Assembly: GCA_034180455.1 (NCBI GenBank) | Contig: JAXFOG010000020.1 | Location: forward strand, 1-35,112 | Source of the DNA: JAAZPT01 sp034180455 | GTDB taxonomy: Bacteria > Bacillota > Clostridia > Christensenellales > Aristaeellaceae | DNA length: 35,112 bases | Direction of reading: 5' to 3' | Shown here: positions 8,854-17,260 of the stretch, in pieces | Layout of the letters: each line of letters opens with the position of its first letter | Position numbering within the stretch: position 1 is the stretch's first letter | The notes under the pieces: generated by a model | What the model was told of the DNA's origin: nothing | Seen by the model: the letters and a program-made list of their open reading frames with translations, nothing else | Databases searched by the model: none | Program-made: the position numbers and the translations under genes

Positions 8854-8963
8854 AAAGATTCCTCCCTTCAATTTTTTTTAATATAATTACATCGCTTTAC
8901 ACGAAAAAAATTTAATATCAAATAAGCTAAACACATATGTATAACTCATCATTTATTTTAAAT

Positions 8964-8972
8964 ATTATATCA
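8964..8972 (-). promoter_or_regulatory. Extended -10 promoter for rnj
   Basis: Read on the minus strand this is TGATATAAT, that is TG-n-TATAAT, with no good -35. The predicted transcription start leaves about a 100-base AT-rich leader before the rnj TTG start. Confidence 0.6.
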
Positions 8973-9026
8973 CATTTTTTATAAGCGTTCCATATCAAAA
9001 AGGGAATTATTTTAAGAAATTTAAAC

Positions 9027-9050
9027 AAAAAAAGCCACACTATGTGTGGC
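9027..9050 (-). terminator. Intrinsic terminator after trxA
   Basis: Minus-strand GCCACAC (9050-9044), 3-base loop and GTGTGGC (9040-9034) followed by TTTTTTT (9033-9027). It starts 11 bases past the trxA stop. Confidence 0.85.
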
Positions 9051-9060
9051 TGTACTATAC

Positions 9061-9378
9061 TTATGCTATTGAATTGATAATATCCATAAGTTTTTCTTTT
9101 TGTACCAAACCTACAGATTTGTTCACAGCTTCACCATTTTTGAAAGCGATTATGGTTGGTATACTCATTATCCCATACTGACTTGCAGATTGAGGACACT
9201 CATCAACATCTACTTTGTAAACATTTACTTTTTCTCCAATTTCTTCGTTGAGCTGTTCGATTATTGGAGCTAGCATTTTACATGGGCCGCACCATGTTGC
9301 AAAAAAATCAACCAATACAGGTTTTTCACTCTTTAATACTTTTTCAGCAAAATTTGAATCTGTTAAATGCTCTACCAT
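9061..9378 (-). CDS. trxA: Thioredoxin
   Basis: Thioredoxin reduces cytosolic protein disulphides. The 105-aa protein has the active site FFATWCGPCKML (C30, C33), the KVDVDECPQSASQYGIMSIPT segment containing the cis-proline after IMSI, and the C-terminal KNGEAVNKSVGLVQ glycine. It starts at an ATG with AAAGGAG seven bases upstream, 13 bases after the rseC-like gene with which it forms a redox-related operon. Its own intrinsic terminator follows at once. Confidence 0.97.
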   Translation of the reverse strand: MVEHLTDSNFAEKVLKSEKPVLVDFFATWCGPCKMLAPIIEQLNEEIGEKVNVYKVDVDECPQSASQYGIMSIPTIIAFKNGEAVNKSVGLVQKEKLMDIINSIA

Positions 9379-9391
9379 AATAATTTCTCCT

Positions 9392-9835
9392 TTAAAAATT
9401 TATTTTATATAATTCAACCTTTTTATTACTAACTAAATTATCTTGATGTGCAATACCTAGAATATAAGGTTCCCATGAAGCTTTTTTTTGTCTAAAACGT
9501 TCAACAATGTTTATCACTAACAAAGCAAAACCCATACTTATAAAAGCAGATATTGCAGTTACTGATTCTTTCTCACTTATAGATGAGCCTACATATAGGC
9601 CTAAAATAAGCATTAAAAGTGGGAAAACATATGCGATTGCAGAAGCTTTTAAAAACTGGTTATCGGGCATATATACTTCAACAATACTTCCAACAGCATA
9701 ATCCCCAGGTAATTCAATTATAGTATCTTTACTTGCGTGGCTACATTGAGAACAGCTTTTACATGTTTCAAGCCTTGAAAATTTAATTGTGCAATTGCCA
9801 TTTTCAGATTTTATTACTTGTCCAACCCTTATCAT
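9392..9835 (-). CDS. SoxR-reducing system / RseC-MucC family membrane protein
   Basis: The 147-aa protein has the RseC-like layout: an N-terminal small domain with clustered cysteines (ETCKSCSQCSHASKD; C-x2-C-x2-C), then a basic/acidic stretch ending in PDNQFLKASAIAY, two hydrophobic helices (about residues 65-85 and 92-110) and a short cytosolic tail. In proteobacteria RseC takes part in reducing SoxR; in Clostridia such genes often accompany Rnf or redox genes. Here the partner is thioredoxin. The frame is open from TTG 9847, but GGAGG lies within that extension, 5 bases before ATG 9835, so 9835 is the start. The specific function is inferred from the family. Confidence 0.8.
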   Translation of the reverse strand: MIRVGQVIKSENGNCTIKFSRLETCKSCSQCSHASKDTIIELPGDYAVGSIVEVYMPDNQFLKASAIAYVFPLLMLILGLYVGSSISEKESVTAISAFISMGFALLVINIVERFRQKKASWEPYILGIAHQDNLVSNKKVELYKINF

Positions 9836-9861
9836 AATTGCCTCCAAACTAAAGCAAATAT

Positions 9862-9867
9862 ATTATA
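9862..9867 (-). promoter_or_regulatory. Possible -10 for the rseC-like/trxA operon
   Basis: TATAAT on the minus strand 27 bases before the ATG, with only a weak TTTAAA or TTTTAA at 15-16 bases as -35. It is divergent from the ktrB promoter. Confidence 0.4.
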
Positions 9868-9896
9868 AACATATATCTGCTATTTAAAACATCTTG

Positions 9897-9925
9897 TTGA
9901 TTATTATTTTGCTGTGGACTATAAT
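9897..9925 (+). promoter_or_regulatory. Sigma-A promoter for ktrBA
   Basis: TTGATT (9897-9902), a 17-base spacer and a perfect TATAAT (9920-9925). The predicted start of transcription is about 20 bases before the ktrB ATG. Confidence 0.75.
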
Positions 9926-9954
9926 AATGGCGTAAAGTTTTGAGGAGGGGTTGA

Positions 9955-11310
9955 ATGCGCATTCAGAGAAAAGCATATTATATGAGTGCTGAAAAGATTC
10001 TGGCACTTGGGTTTGCTTGTATAATTCTGTCTGGTGCAATACTTTTAAATACTCCTTTTGCTTCTGCAAATGGAAAAAATATAGGTTTTTTGAATGCACT
10101 TTTTACAGCTACATCTGCTACAAGTGTTACTGGCTTGCTTACTGTAGATATTGCAAACGAACTAACATTGTTTGGCAAGATTATAGTACTTCTATTGATT
10201 CAAACTGGTGGACTTGGATTTATGATGATGGGAACTATAATTCTTGTTGTACTGGGAAAAAGAATTTCTCTAAAAAATCGACTTTTTATAAGAGATACAT
10301 TTAATACTGAGAGCTTGTCGGGGAGTGTTAGATTAGTACGTAGAGGTGTTATATTCGCTTTAAGCTTGGAATTTTTAGGCGCTGCAATACTGTCTATTAG
10401 ATTCATTAAACTATATGGATTTGCCTCTGGAGTTGGAATAGCTATATTTACTGCAATTAGTGCATTTTGTAATGCAGGTATTGATTTATTTGGTAACTTT
10501 GATAGTATGAGTGGATTTTCAAATGATCCACTTGTTCTTATAACAGTAGCTATTCTTATTATACTTGGTGGGCTAGGGTTTATAGTATTAGATGATCTTA
10601 TCAATAAAAAGTTTCAGTTTAAAAAGCTATATTTGCATTCTAAAATAGTTCTTACAATGACAGCCTGTCTATTGGTATTTGGAGCCCTGATACTTTATAT
10701 CACTGAAATTGACAATGTTCGCTATTGGGGAGACAGAAGTGTTCTTAACAAAATTTTGAATGTTTCCTTTCACTCTGCTGTCCTTAGATCAGCTGGATTT
10801 TCTTCATTAAACTATGCCTATAACACAAATGCTGGCAAAATAATGTCTGTAATTTGGATGTTTATTGGGTCATCACCTGCCTCGACTGGAGGCGGAATAA
10901 AAACAACGACTATGTTTTTATTATTGATGCAGACATATACAGTAATTAGAGCCAATGAAGAAATTCAGGTTTTTTCAAAAACTATTTCAAAGAAACAATC
11001 TCTAAAAGCTATTGCAATAGTGGCAACATTTTTGATACTAGTTATAGTTGGAACGATGTTTATATGTGGGTTCGAAAAGAACACCGACAGACTTGCTATT
11101 GATATCCTTTATGAATCTATGTCGGCTATTGGAAACGTAGGACTTTCTACATCAGATATTAGATTATATTCCGTCCAGTCACGAATTGTCTTGATAATTA
11201 TTATGTTTTTAGGCAGAGTAGGTCCACTGACAATGGCATATGCAATAGGAAATAGCGATCAGGGCGCTTCAAAGATACAATTCCCTGAAGAAAGAATAAT
11301 AATAGGCTAG
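9955..11310 (+). CDS. ktrB: Potassium uptake protein, TrkH/KtrB family channel subunit
   Basis: KtrB is the membrane pore of a K+ uptake system gated by the cytosolic ring protein KtrA. The 451-aa protein shows the four membrane-pore-membrane repeats. Each pore loop keeps its filter glycine: TSATSVTGL, AFCNAGIDLFG, SAVLRSAGFSS and MSAIGNVGLSTS. GGGIKTTT and the C-terminal GRVGPLTMAYAIG are also family features. It starts at ATG 9955 with GAGGAGGGG just upstream and is followed after 4 bases by ktrA. The partner and the short length favour KtrB over proteobacterial TrkH. Ion preference beyond potassium cannot be read. Confidence 0.94.
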   Translation: MRIQRKAYYMSAEKILALGFACIILSGAILLNTPFASANGKNIGFLNALFTATSATSVTGLLTVDIANELTLFGKIIVLLLIQTGGLGFMMMGTIILVVLGKRISLKNRLFIRDTFNTESLSGSVRLVRRGVIFALSLEFLGAAILSIRFIKLYGFASGVGIAIFTAISAFCNAGIDLFGNFDSMSGFSNDPLVLITVAILIILGGLGFIVLDDLINKKFQFKKLYLHSKIVLTMTACLLVFGALILYITEIDNVRYWGDRSVLNKILNVSFHSAVLRSAGFSSLNYAYNTNAGKIMSVIWMFIGSSPASTGGGIKTTTMFLLLMQTYTVIRANEEIQVFSKTISKKQSLKAIAIVATFLILVIVGTMFICGFEKNTDRLAIDILYESMSAIGNVGLSTSDIRLYSVQSRIVLIIIMFLGRVGPLTMAYAIGNSDQGASKIQFPEERIIIG

Positions 11311-11314
11311 GTAG

Positions 11315-11980
11315 ATGATGAAAAACATAAAGCAATTTTTAGTTTTAGGACTTGGTAGTTTTGGAAATAGCATTACAAGAACATTGTTTGAACTGGGACA
11401 CGAGGTAATGGCAGTAGACAGCGATAACGAAAAAGTTGAAAAAGCAACTGAATTTTCTACGCATGCAGTTCAAGCAAATATAATGGATGAAAACACACTT
11501 AAATCATTAGGTGTAAGGAATTATGATGCTGTGATTCTAGCAGTTGGAGAAGATATTAAGGCTTCAATACTTGTAAGCATGCTACTTAAGGAAATGGGCT
11601 GCAAGTATCTTATGGCCAAAGCAAACGATAATATTCATGCAAAAGTACTTAGGCAATTAGGAGTGGACAAAGTAGTATTTCCTGAACGGGATATGGGAAT
11701 TAGAGTTGCAAAATCACTTGTAACCAAAAGTGTTGTGGATATTATGGAACTTGATGGAGATTATCGTATCGTAGAGATTAAAGTTCCTAAGCAATGGTAT
11801 GATAAGAGTATAGTAGACCTAGATGTTAGAAAAAAGTTCCACGTTAATGTTTTAGCCATCAATAGAGAAAACAATTATATTGTATCACCAGCACCAAACA
11901 CCATTTTTCTTGAGCACGATGTAATGCTTATACTTGGAAAATCTGATGATGTTGATGCTATTGATGAAATAAGTAAATAA
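11315..11980 (+). CDS. ktrA: KtrA/TrkA-type RCK regulatory subunit
   Basis: KtrA forms an octameric ring on the cytosolic side of KtrB and gates it by binding ATP/ADP or NAD(H). The N-terminal RCK domain starts with the Rossmann motif VLGLGSFGNS (G12, G14, G17) and has the acidic ribose-binding residue at about D35 (AVDSD). A C-terminal RCK_C domain covers about residues 135-221. The length of 221 aa is normal for KtrA and half that of a tandem TrkA. It is 4 bases behind ktrB, and a strong bidirectional terminator follows. Confidence 0.94.
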   Translation: MMKNIKQFLVLGLGSFGNSITRTLFELGHEVMAVDSDNEKVEKATEFSTHAVQANIMDENTLKSLGVRNYDAVILAVGEDIKASILVSMLLKEMGCKYLMAKANDNIHAKVLRQLGVDKVVFPERDMGIRVAKSLVTKSVVDIMELDGDYRIVEIKVPKQWYDKSIVDLDVRKKFHVNVLAINRENNYIVSPAPNTIFLEHDVMLILGKSDDVDAIDEISK

Positions 11981-11993
11981 AAATAAGCAAGCA

Positions 11994-12029
11994 AAAAGCA
12001 CAATGATTTTAAAATCATGTGCTTTTTTT
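11994..12029. terminator. Bidirectional terminator between ktrA and the PAS gene
   Basis: AAAGCACA and ATGATTTT pair with AAAATCAT and GTGCTTT with a single bulged A. T7 follows on the plus strand and T5 on the minus strand. It lies between convergent genes and overlaps the PAS gene stop by two bases. Confidence 0.85.
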
Positions 12030-13470
12030 ATTTGTTGAAAATCAATATATTTGTTTCGCCCTCTGCCTTATCAGATACAACATATCCTGCCGTTTCATGT
12101 TCATTTCCATCTTTGCGTTTTAATGAGAATTTTATTGAACGCGTTCCATTGTAGTTTAATATTCTGTTGTAGCTTTCATCATCATATACAAGATCATTTA
12201 GCTTGGTGTGCTTTACTATTTCTTCAATTCCATCATATCCTAAATATTGACTTGCAAATTTGTTTGCAAAAATTATACTTTGTTCGTCATTATACATTAT
12301 AATGCCTTTTTTAATTGTATTAAGCACGTCTTGTATAGTTTCAATGCTTCTTCTTTGTCTTTGTTCAACTCGTTTATATTCGTCAATATCAAAGAATACG
12401 AAATAGCAATATGGATTGCCGTCACTATCCTCCATAAGCTGTCCACTGAGCGAAAACCACTTTAATTTATCATCTAGTGTCTTAAGCTGAAGCTCAAGGG
12501 TGATGTGCCTTTTACTATGCGTTTGATATCTGCTTCGTATTAGATTTGCGAATGCTTCTTTATCTTTATCAAGTATTATTTCAGATATTCTATTGTTGCA
12601 AAGCTTTTTAAAACTTGCAGAATTATAACCTAAATAGCTATAAAATTCTTCGTTTGCATATATAAGCGTATAATATTTATTGTATTTGAAAGTAAAAATT
12701 CCGCCTGGTATATGTTCATATAGAAGCTTTATCTGATTGTTTATTTCTTGCAAATTTTTACTTTTTTCACGTTCTTCATGCACGTCAGTAAACGAACAGT
12801 TAATAAAAACATGTCCATTAGGCTGTGATATAAAAACAGCTTCAATATATACATGCCGGTATACGTTTAGAGGTTTATTATAAATACGATATATTGATTT
12901 TAATGATTTTGTTTCATAAAGTGCTGTTTTAACATCGTTTGTAAAAATGAAAATGTCTTCTGAGTGAAGTAATTTTATGAAGTCATTGAAATTCTTTTGT
13001 AGTATTATATCTTCAGGATAACCAAGTATTTTTTCAAGTGCTTCTCCGATTATTTTTGGTTTAATTGTGGAACCGTCCCACTCAAATAAGCAGATTGCAC
13101 TAGGGGCGTTTTGCACAAGAGATTTATATGTTATGCATTCTGCTTTTAAAGAATCCATCATCGCAGTAAAATCACTTGTATCAGATATATATAGAGCACA
13201 GTCCGTATCATTTATTTTTTTCCTAATAAATTCAATAGAATATTTTTTGCTTTTATCTAGAACAATACGAGTAGGCTTATTTTCTCTTTTTTCTAAATGC
13301 GCCAAAAAACTCGAATCAAGTTCATTTTCGCTTAATAAATCATAAGCATCGCATAGTAGCATAATTTTTTTTGCAATCGAGTTTTGATATATTATCTTAC
13401 GGCTGTTGTTATTATATAGTACAACAGCATAGGGAGCATTATCTAGTACAGCTGTCATATTACTATTCAC
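12028..13470 (-). CDS. Multi-PAS protein without recognisable output domain
   Basis: The 480 residues can be divided into about four PAS-like modules: roughly 5-100 (LDNAPYAVVLYNN), 110-230 (LVQNAPSAICLFEWDG, LGYPEDI), 245-365 (YEHIPGGIFTFKYN, YANEEFYSYLGY, ending FFDIDEYKRVEQ) and 370-480 (NTIKKGIIMYNDEQSIIFANKFASQYLGYDG). The first is weakest. PAS domains sense small ligands, redox state or light, or mediate dimerisation. No histidine kinase, GGDEF, EAL, HD-GYP, HTH or membrane segment is present; the protein ends at the last PAS. GTG 13470 is nine bases from an AAGGAG site; ATG 13458 is possible. It is divergent from clpB and monocistronic. Function unknown. Confidence 0.85.
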   Translation of the reverse strand: MNSNMTAVLDNAPYAVVLYNNNSRKIIYQNSIAKKIMLLCDAYDLLSENELDSSFLAHLEKRENKPTRIVLDKSKKYSIEFIRKKINDTDCALYISDTSDFTAMMDSLKAECITYKSLVQNAPSAICLFEWDGSTIKPKIIGEALEKILGYPEDIILQKNFNDFIKLLHSEDIFIFTNDVKTALYETKSLKSIYRIYNKPLNVYRHVYIEAVFISQPNGHVFINCSFTDVHEEREKSKNLQEINNQIKLLYEHIPGGIFTFKYNKYYTLIYANEEFYSYLGYNSASFKKLCNNRISEIILDKDKEAFANLIRSRYQTHSKRHITLELQLKTLDDKLKWFSLSGQLMEDSDGNPYCYFVFFDIDEYKRVEQRQRRSIETIQDVLNTIKKGIIMYNDEQSIIFANKFASQYLGYDGIEEIVKHTKLNDLVYDDESYNRILNYNGTRSIKFSLKRKDGNEHETAGYVVSDKAEGETNILIFNK

Positions 13471-13504
13471 AACATTTTTCTCCTTATCAGCTTAATACTT
13501 AAAT

Positions 13505-13533
13505 AGATTATCATAATTACTTTATATTTTCAA
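13505..13533 (-). promoter_or_regulatory. Possible promoter of the PAS gene
   Basis: On the minus strand TTGAAA (13533-13528), a 17-base spacer and TAATCT (13510-13505). The -10 is poor, so this is tentative. Confidence 0.3.
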
Positions 13534-13565
13534 GAAAATATCAATTGTAAATTGTTTAAAAAACA

Positions 13566-13593
13566 TTGACTTTTATTAGTCTTATGATAAAAT
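13566..13593 (+). promoter_or_regulatory. Sigma-A promoter of clpB
   Basis: TTGACT (13566-13571), a 16-base spacer and TAAAAT (13588-13593), directly before the CtsR operator. A TATAAT at 13593-13598 is 21 bases from the -35 and less likely. Confidence 0.7.
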
Positions 13594-13602
13594 ATAATTG
13601 TA

Positions 13603-13619
13603 GGTCAAAGATGGTCAAA
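13603..13619 (+). promoter_or_regulatory. CtsR operator upstream of clpB
   Basis: GGTCAAA-GAT-GGTCAAA is an exact match to the tandem heptad recognised by the heat-shock repressor CtsR (RGTCAAA-NAN-RGTCAAA). It covers the expected transcription start, where a bound repressor would block initiation. ctsR itself is not in the window. Confidence 0.9.
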
Positions 13620-13662
13620 GTATAATTTGATTAAAGTATGATTTATATGAAGGAGAAATAAT

Positions 13663-16278
13663 ATGAAACAAATAGATTTTACACAAAAAACAAGAGAGGT
13701 TTTGCAAAGAGCTCAGCAAATTGCTATAGAATATCTCAATCCAAGCGTAGAACAAGAACATATAGCTTTTGCATTGATAGAAGATAACAGCTCACTTGTA
13801 TCTAATATATTGAGTAAATTAAATGTAAACGTAAAATTACTTAGAGATGATTTTAAATCTTTGATAGAAAAACTTCCTAAGGTAAGTGGTTCTGGAAGAG
13901 AACCCGATAAAATTTACATTACTCAAGAAGTTGATAGAGCTTTAAATTCAGCAAAGCGTATTGCAGGTTCTATGAAGGACGAATATTTATCTCAGGAGCA
14001 CTTGTTTTTGGGATTAATAGATGCCCCAAGTCAGAATATCAAGAAATTACTAGAAAAGTATGGAATCAATCAGGAAGAATTTTTGAATGCATTGAGCTCT
14101 GTGCGTGGTTCTCAGAGAATAACCACAGATAATCCAGAAAACACCTATGAAGCATTAAAAAAATATGGTCAAGATTTAGTAGAGCTAGCTAAAAATCATA
14201 AACTTGAGCCTGTTATTGGTAGAGATGATGAGATTAGAAGTTTAATTAGAATTCTATCCAGAAAAACAAAAAATAACCCTGTTCTTATTGGTGAGCCTGG
14301 AGTTGGTAAAACAGCTATTGCAGAAGGACTAGCATTAAGGATAGTTCGTGGCGATATACCAGATAGTCTTAAAGACAAGCAAGTTTTTAGCTTGGATATG
14401 GGAGCCCTGATAGCTGGTGCTAAATACAGAGGCGAATTTGAAGAAAGACTTAAAGCAGTTCTTAATGAGATAAAGGCCAGTGAGGGTAAGATATTGCTGT
14501 TTATGGATGAATTACACCTTATAGTTGGTGCTGGTAAAACTGAAGGGTCTATGGACGCTGGAAATCTTCTTAAGCCTATGCTAGCAAGGGGAGAACTCCA
14601 TATGATAGGAGCTACTACACTTGATGAGTACAGAAAATACATTGAAAAAGATGCAGCTTTGGAACGTAGATTCCAGCCAGTAATGGTAAACGAACCTACA
14701 GTTGAAGATACAATATCTATTTTACGTGGACTAAAAGAAAGATATGAATTATTTCATGGCGTAAAGATAACAGATGACGCTATTGTAGCCGCAGCTAAGT
14801 TATCAGATAGATATATTAGCGATAGATTCTTGCCTGATAAAGCTATTGATCTAATAGATGAGGCTTGTGCAATGATAAGAACTGAAATTGATAGTTTGCC
14901 AAGCGATATGGATAATATTTCTAGGCGTATCATACAGTTAGAAATTGAGCAGGCTGCTTTGAAAAAAGAAGATACGGAATCAAGCAAAAAAAGACTTGAG
15001 AGTTTGGAAGATGAGTTAAAAGCGCTACGACTTGAGTTCAATACTATGAATGAACAGCTTAATAATGAGAAAAATGCTATTCAAAAGGTAAACGAACTAA
15101 GAAAAACCTTAGACACGGTTAATGCAGAAATTGAAAGTGCTGAAAGAAATTATGATCTTGCTAAAGCTGCTGAGCTTAAGTATGGAAAACTGCCTGAACT
15201 AAAAAAACAGATACAAGAGCAGGAAAAACTAGCAGAGAATGCTATGAAAGATGACAGTCAGAGACTACTTAGAGATAAGGTAGACGAAGATGAAATAGCA
15301 AGAATAGTTTCAAAGTGGACGGGAATTCCAGTAAGCAGGCTTGCAGAAACAGAGCGAGAAAAGCTTATAAATCTTGAACAAACATTGTCAGAACATCTTC
15401 TTGGACAAAAAGAAGCCGTAGAAAAGGTTAGCCAGGCTATATTGAGAAGCCGTGCAGGAATTGCTAGAGAAGGAAGACCAATTGGATCATTCTTATTCCT
15501 TGGACCTACAGGAGTAGGAAAAACTGAACTTGCAAAACAACTTGCAAAGCAGCTATTTGACGACGAAAAAAATATGATTCGTATAGACATGAGCGAATAC
15601 ATGGAAAAATTTAGCGTGTCAAGGCTAATTGGAGCACCTCCAGGATATGTAGGATATGAAGAGGGTGGACAGTTGACTGAAGCAGTTAGACGTAAACCGT
15701 ATTCTGTAATCCTTCTTGATGAAATTGAAAAAGCACATCCTGATGTATTCAATATACTTCTACAAGTTCTTGATGATGGAAGAATTACTGATTCAAAGGG
15801 TAGAACTGTAAACTTTAGCAATACTATTATTATTATGACCAGCAATATTGGGTCGCAGCTTCTTCTTGAAGGCCTAAGTTCAGATGGCACTATCAAGGAA
15901 GATACAAGAAACTTAGTTCTAGGAATGTTAAAACAAACATTTAGACCTGAGTTTTTAAATAGAATTGACGAAACAATACTATTTAAACCATTAAATAAAG
16001 AAGATATTTCAGGTATAGTGAATCTGCTTATTGATGATTTGCAAAGCAGGCTGGATAGTAAGGACCTTAAGCTTAATATTACTGATAGAGCAAAAGAGTA
16101 TATTATAGAGCATGGATACGATCAAGCCTATGGAGCAAGACCATTAAAGAGATATTTGCAATCAAGCGTAGAAACTTTGCTTGCAAAAGCAATTATTGAA
16201 AATAAAATACAAGATGGAGATAAAATAATAATAGATTTAGATAGCAATAACGAACTTTTTGTTTATCCAGAAAAATAA
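13663..16278 (+). CDS. clpB: ATP-dependent disaggregase ClpB
   Basis: ClpB is the hexameric Hsp100 chaperone that rescues aggregated proteins with DnaK. Domain order over 871 aa: N-domain (1-145, two Clp_N repeats beginning IDFTQKTREVLQRAQQIA), first AAA+ module with Walker A GEPGVGKT (about 209-216) and Walker B LLFMDEL, a long coiled-coil M-domain (about 410-525) that separates ClpB from ClpC/ClpA, and a second AAA+ module with GPTGVGKT (about 615-622) and a C-terminal AYGARPLKRYLQ segment. No ClpP-binding loop (IGF/L) is evident. Its start has AAGGAG upstream. An exact CtsR operator indicates heat-shock control, and a terminator makes it monocistronic. Confidence 0.98.
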   Translation: MKQIDFTQKTREVLQRAQQIAIEYLNPSVEQEHIAFALIEDNSSLVSNILSKLNVNVKLLRDDFKSLIEKLPKVSGSGREPDKIYITQEVDRALNSAKRIAGSMKDEYLSQEHLFLGLIDAPSQNIKKLLEKYGINQEEFLNALSSVRGSQRITTDNPENTYEALKKYGQDLVELAKNHKLEPVIGRDDEIRSLIRILSRKTKNNPVLIGEPGVGKTAIAEGLALRIVRGDIPDSLKDKQVFSLDMGALIAGAKYRGEFEERLKAVLNEIKASEGKILLFMDELHLIVGAGKTEGSMDAGNLLKPMLARGELHMIGATTLDEYRKYIEKDAALERRFQPVMVNEPTVEDTISILRGLKERYELFHGVKITDDAIVAAAKLSDRYISDRFLPDKAIDLIDEACAMIRTEIDSLPSDMDNISRRIIQLEIEQAALKKEDTESSKKRLESLEDELKALRLEFNTMNEQLNNEKNAIQKVNELRKTLDTVNAEIESAERNYDLAKAAELKYGKLPELKKQIQEQEKLAENAMKDDSQRLLRDKVDEDEIARIVSKWTGIPVSRLAETEREKLINLEQTLSEHLLGQKEAVEKVSQAILRSRAGIAREGRPIGSFLFLGPTGVGKTELAKQLAKQLFDDEKNMIRIDMSEYMEKFSVSRLIGAPPGYVGYEEGGQLTEAVRRKPYSVILLDEIEKAHPDVFNILLQVLDDGRITDSKGRTVNFSNTIIIMTSNIGSQLLLEGLSSDGTIKEDTRNLVLGMLKQTFRPEFLNRIDETILFKPLNKEDISGIVNLLIDDLQSRLDSKDLKLNITDRAKEYIIEHGYDQAYGARPLKRYLQSSVETLLAKAIIENKIQDGDKIIIDLDSNNELFVYPEK

Positions 16279-16285
16279 TATTAAA

Positions 16286-16313
16286 CCTGCTGGTTAATCC
16301 AGCAGGAATTTTA
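16286..16313 (+). terminator. Intrinsic terminator after clpB
   Basis: Perfect CCTGCTGG / CCAGCAGG stem (16286-16293, 16299-16306) with a 5-base loop, followed by AATTTTAT. The T-run is short. Confidence 0.7.
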
Positions 16314-16333
16314 TATGTATTAAGCATAGATTG

Positions 16334-16342
16334 TGATATAAT
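16334..16342 (+). promoter_or_regulatory. Extended -10 promoter of the metallophosphoesterase-like gene
   Basis: TGATATAAT (TG-n-TATAAT) with no clear -35, the same as the element before rnj. It lies about 30 bases before the TTG start. Confidence 0.6.
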
Positions 16343-16373
16343 ATTCTTAATAATTTTTGTGGGGGATGTTAAA

Positions 16374-17237
16374 TTGGCAAGATACTCTCAGTCTATGTTT
16401 CATCGAAGTTTCAGATCAAAACTTTTAATTTCATTAGTTATTATATGTTTAGTCTATGGAATTATTATGCTTGCAAGTACATCTGTACAGATAGATTCTA
16501 AAGAAATAGTTTCTGCTAATATCCCAAGAAATTTTCATGATCTAACAATACTTTATGCAAGTGACTTTTTGTATAATGGTGGAAGTACTTTCTATATTGA
16601 TAATGTTATTTCAAAAATAAATTCTTATCGTGCCGATATAGTAATTTTAGGTGGAAACTATGGCACAAATTATAACAATGCTCTTAAATTTTTTGACGTC
16701 ATTCCAAACATTCATTCAAACATGGGTGTATATGCAGTTCTTGGGGAAAATGATATAAATAACGACGCTAGAGATGACTATGCAATAGAAAAGAAAATGA
16801 TCTCAAAAAACATCAGTCTACTTGTGAATAAAAGTATAGATATAAGAAGAGAAGGAGATCATATACGTTTGTATGGTATAGATGACATAGATATTGGCAA
16901 TCCAAATTTTGATTTTTTGAATCAAGGAGGAGTATTTACAATATTTGCATGCAATTCAGCAAAGGGCATTGATAAATTATTAGAAGCAATAAACACCCTT
17001 GGAAGAGAGTATGTTTGTGATGTTTCGCTGTTTGGTTCGACACTAGGTGGTCAATATTTTTTTAATGAAGAGTTGCAAAAACTTTTAAATCCATTAGAAG
17101 CTCCGATCTATTTTAGTGGATGGCATGGAAACAATAAAAACAATATACTAGTAAGCAATGGAATAGGGGCAAGAGACCTAGGATTCAGGCTTGGAATTTT
17201 CCCACAAATACATATAATGAAAATTAAGTATAGGTAA
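16374..17237 (+). CDS. Membrane-anchored metallophosphoesterase-like protein lacking metal ligands
   Basis: The fold resembles YkuE/YaeI-type calcineurin-like phosphoesterases in the expected order: LTILYASDFL, ADIVILGGN, GVYAVLGEND, IFACNS, LFGSTLGGQ and a final SNGIGARDLGFRLGIFPQI. The catalytic residues are mostly gone. SDxH is SDFL (64-66), GD is GN (94-95), GNHD is GEND (124-127), the SHNP histidine is C193, and GHTHGGQ is GSTLGGQ (221-227). A single membrane helix (about residues 16-36) should place the domain outside the cell. The frame is open from GTG 16359, but GGGGGA is 7 bases before TTG 16374, which I take as the start (287 aa). It has its own promoter. I infer a binding pseudoenzyme, not a hydrolase; ligand unknown. 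Confidence 0.78.
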   Translation: MARYSQSMFHRSFRSKLLISLVIICLVYGIIMLASTSVQIDSKEIVSANIPRNFHDLTILYASDFLYNGGSTFYIDNVISKINSYRADIVILGGNYGTNYNNALKFFDVIPNIHSNMGVYAVLGENDINNDARDDYAIEKKMISKNISLLVNKSIDIRREGDHIRLYGIDDIDIGNPNFDFLNQGGVFTIFACNSAKGIDKLLEAINTLGREYVCDVSLFGSTLGGQYFFNEELQKLLNPLEAPIYFSGWHGNNKNNILVSNGIGARDLGFRLGIFPQIHIMKIKYR

Positions 17238-17260
17238 ATTAAGAAATTATTTAAAATAAA

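Noticed and set aside
13593..13598. TATAAT as the clpB -10
   Set aside because: Spacing to TTGACT is 21 bases; TAAAAT at 16 bases fits better.
15258..15896. 212-codon minus-strand open frame inside clpB
   Set aside because: Rich in Ser, Leu and Pro as expected for the antisense of a conserved AAA+ domain; no domain, RBS or promoter. Same for 14196-14642 and 8087-8443.
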